The notes beneath the pieces were generated by a model. The model was not told where the DNA came from, searched no databases, and saw nothing but the letters and a program-made list of their open reading frames with translations. A DNA stretch of 64,000 nt from UBA1309 sp047605645 (GTDB lineage Bacteria; Bacteroidota; Bacteroidia; Bacteroidales; Dysgonomonadaceae). Positions 62,793-64,000 of the stretch are shown here, one piece after another. The stretch is from the NCBI GenBank assembly GCA_047605645.1, contig JASGFJ010000001.1, positions 124,001 to 188,000 of the forward strand, given 5' to 3'. Every line of letters starts with the position of its first letter. Within the stretch, counting starts at the first letter, position 1. A program made the translations under genes and the position numbers.

Positions 62793-64000
62793 ATGAACAC
62801 GAATCCTTTTGCAGAAATCAACAAAGGTTTTACAACTAAAGAAGCTATTGAAGAAGCTAAACGTTGTTTGAATTGTAAGAATCCGCTGTGCGTTCAGGGA
62901 TGTCCTATCGAACACAATATCCCCGGATTCATTCACCAGCTATCGATGGGGAATATCGGTGGCGCAATGCAGATTATTAATGAGAAAAGTAATTTGCCCG
63001 CTATCTGCGGACGCGTTTGTCCTCACGAAAAACAATGTGAAGGACATTGCATCCTGAATAAGAAGAACAATCCTGTACGTGTCGGCAAACTTGAACGTTT
63101 TATTGCTGATTTCGATAGTGATATGCAATTGATTAAAGAAAAACTTCGTCCTAAAACAAGAGGCAAAATTGGAGTTATCGGTTCCGGGCCGGCCGGCTTG
63201 ACGGTTGCCGGAGATTTGGCTCGTGATGGTTTCAATGTCGTTGTATTTGAAGGTCAGAAAGAGCCGGGAGGAGTCCTTATGTATGGTATTCCGGAGTATC
63301 GTCTGCCAAAAGATATTGTAAGGCGCGAGATCAAGAAAATAGAAGCACTTGGTGTGACTTTTATTAATGATTTTCTTGTCGGAGAGACTACTACTGTCGA
63401 TGACATGTTGATGCACGATTTCGATGCTGTCTTCATCGGTTCCGGAACGGCGGTTCCTCAACCGCTAAAAATCCCGGGATCATCACTCTACCGTGTCCTT
63501 CAATCGTCCTATTTCCTGCGAATGGTCAACCTCTACGGAAATGGAGATATTAGTAGGGAGGCTGTTCCTCTTATCGATGGAGAGCGAGTGGCTGTGATTG
63601 GTGCCGGTAATGTTGCGATGGATGCTGCCCGAACAGCTATTCGTATCGGAGCTAAGTCGGTGACTGTGATTTATCGACGCAAGGAAGAAGATATGCCTGC
63701 CTTACGAAGCGAATATCATGAAGCGGTGAGTGAAGGGGTGGAATTTATGTTTGAAACCAATACGGAAGAATTTGTCGGCGAGAACGATACTGTGGCCGGT
63801 ATCCGGTTAAAGCTAGTTGATGGGACAGAATCGGTTGTCCCTTTCGACCGGGTGTTGCTGGCTGTCGGCTCTAAACCAGCCAATAGGATAGTCTCTTCTT
63901 CTCCGGGTATTGAAGTCGATGAAAAAGGCTATGTTGTCACGAAAGAGCATCCTTATGGCATGACTACCCGAAAGGGAATATTTGCCGGAGGAGATGTCGT
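62793..64000 (+). CDS. gltD: Glutamate synthase small (NADPH) subunit, 3' end outside window
   Basis: ATG at 62793; the frame is open to the window end, so about 402 residues are visible. Two Fe-S Cys clusters (CLNCKNPLCVQGCP near 30-43; CGRVCPHEKQCEGHC near 72-86), an FAD-binding VIGSGPAGLTVAGDLA, a PEYRLPKDIVRREI block, a second dinucleotide motif VIGAGNVAMDAARTA, and VLLAVGSKPAN. It passes electrons from NADPH to the large subunit. The large subunit gene is not in the window. Related NADPH-dependent oxidoreductases (NfnB-like, formate/hydrogenase partners) share this fold, so the exact partner is unconfirmed. Confidence 0.9.
   Translation, partial: MNTNPFAEINKGFTTKEAIEEAKRCLNCKNPLCVQGCPIEHNIPGFIHQLSMGNIGGAMQIINEKSNLPAICGRVCPHEKQCEGHCILNKKNNPVRVGKLERFIADFDSDMQLIKEKLRPKTRGKIGVIGSGPAGLTVAGDLARDGFNVVVFEGQKEPGGVLMYGIPEYRLPKDIVRREIKKIEALGVTFINDFLVGETTTVDDMLMHDFDAVFIGSGTAVPQPLKIPGSSLYRVLQSSYFLRMVNLYGNGDISREAVPLIDGERVAVIGAGNVAMDAARTAIRIGAKSVTVIYRRKEEDMPALRSEYHEAVSEGVEFMFETNTEEFVGENDTVAGIRLKLVDGTESVVPFDRVLLAVGSKPANRIVSSSPGIEVDEKGYVVTKEHPYGMTTRKGIFAGGDV

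Overview
The window comes from a member of the Bacteroidota, most likely order Bacteroidales. The evidence is a SusC/SusD glycan-uptake locus with an ECF sigma factor and FecR anti-sigma factor, many lipoproteins with Bacteroidales-type lipoboxes, TATCTTTG-type -7 promoter boxes, few clear Shine-Dalgarno sites, and AT-rich spacers. Genus cannot be fixed from sequence alone.

Layout. 1-2973: the 3' part of a nuclease-helicase. 2974-6915: a scrambled accessory stretch with a dead IS630 transposase, a secreted protein gene and a YccF-type membrane gene, a 229-bp duplicated gene end, copies of a dispersed repeat and a 23-bp tandem repeat. 6916-11960: housekeeping genes (phosphodiesterase, esterase and CCA-adding enzyme on the minus strand; a lipoprotein and a SpoIID-like protein on the plus strand). 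12369-20388: a minus-strand array that looks like a mosaic secreted polymorphic-toxin locus. It holds two short signal-peptide RHS-core proteins with the same N-terminal 'carrier' and different HExxH peptidase tails, small exported immunity-like genes, two intact transglutaminase-like (Cys-His) proteins, one chimera and one pseudogene. 21020-31364: a polysaccharide/N-glycan utilisation locus (sigma, anti-sigma, SusC, SusD, GH18, LamG lipoprotein, Big2/F5-8C lipoprotein) that ends in a clear terminator. 31846-37362: mltG, tRNA-Ser(GCT), and a convergent pair of sigma-54 response regulator and hybrid histidine kinase. 37362-49085: a TPR/PD40 protein, nucleoside phosphorylase, outer-membrane beta-barrel protein, sulfite reductase cysJ and cysI, and an AspT/YidE-like transporter. 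49879-57216: mfd, a LuxR-type regulator with tandem repeats abutting its start codon, a lipoprotein, a lipocalin and a small hypothetical protein. 57790-64000: a PEP-carboxykinase-like P-loop protein, the ketodeoxyuronate pathway genes kduI, kdgK and kdgA, and the start of a glutamate synthase small subunit cut off by the window end.

How parts work together. The glycan locus would capture and cut N-linked or chitin-like glycans at the cell surface, with expression controlled through the STN domain of SusC, FecR and the ECF sigma factor. KduI, KdgK and KdgA would carry ketodeoxyuronates from pectin or other uronates to pyruvate and glyceraldehyde-3-phosphate; no kduD is in view. CysJ and CysI would reduce sulfite to sulfide. 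The part most likely to hold something undescribed is 12.4-20.4 kb, where short Sec-exported RHS carriers and transglutaminase-like proteins appear to trade C-terminal modules by recombination.
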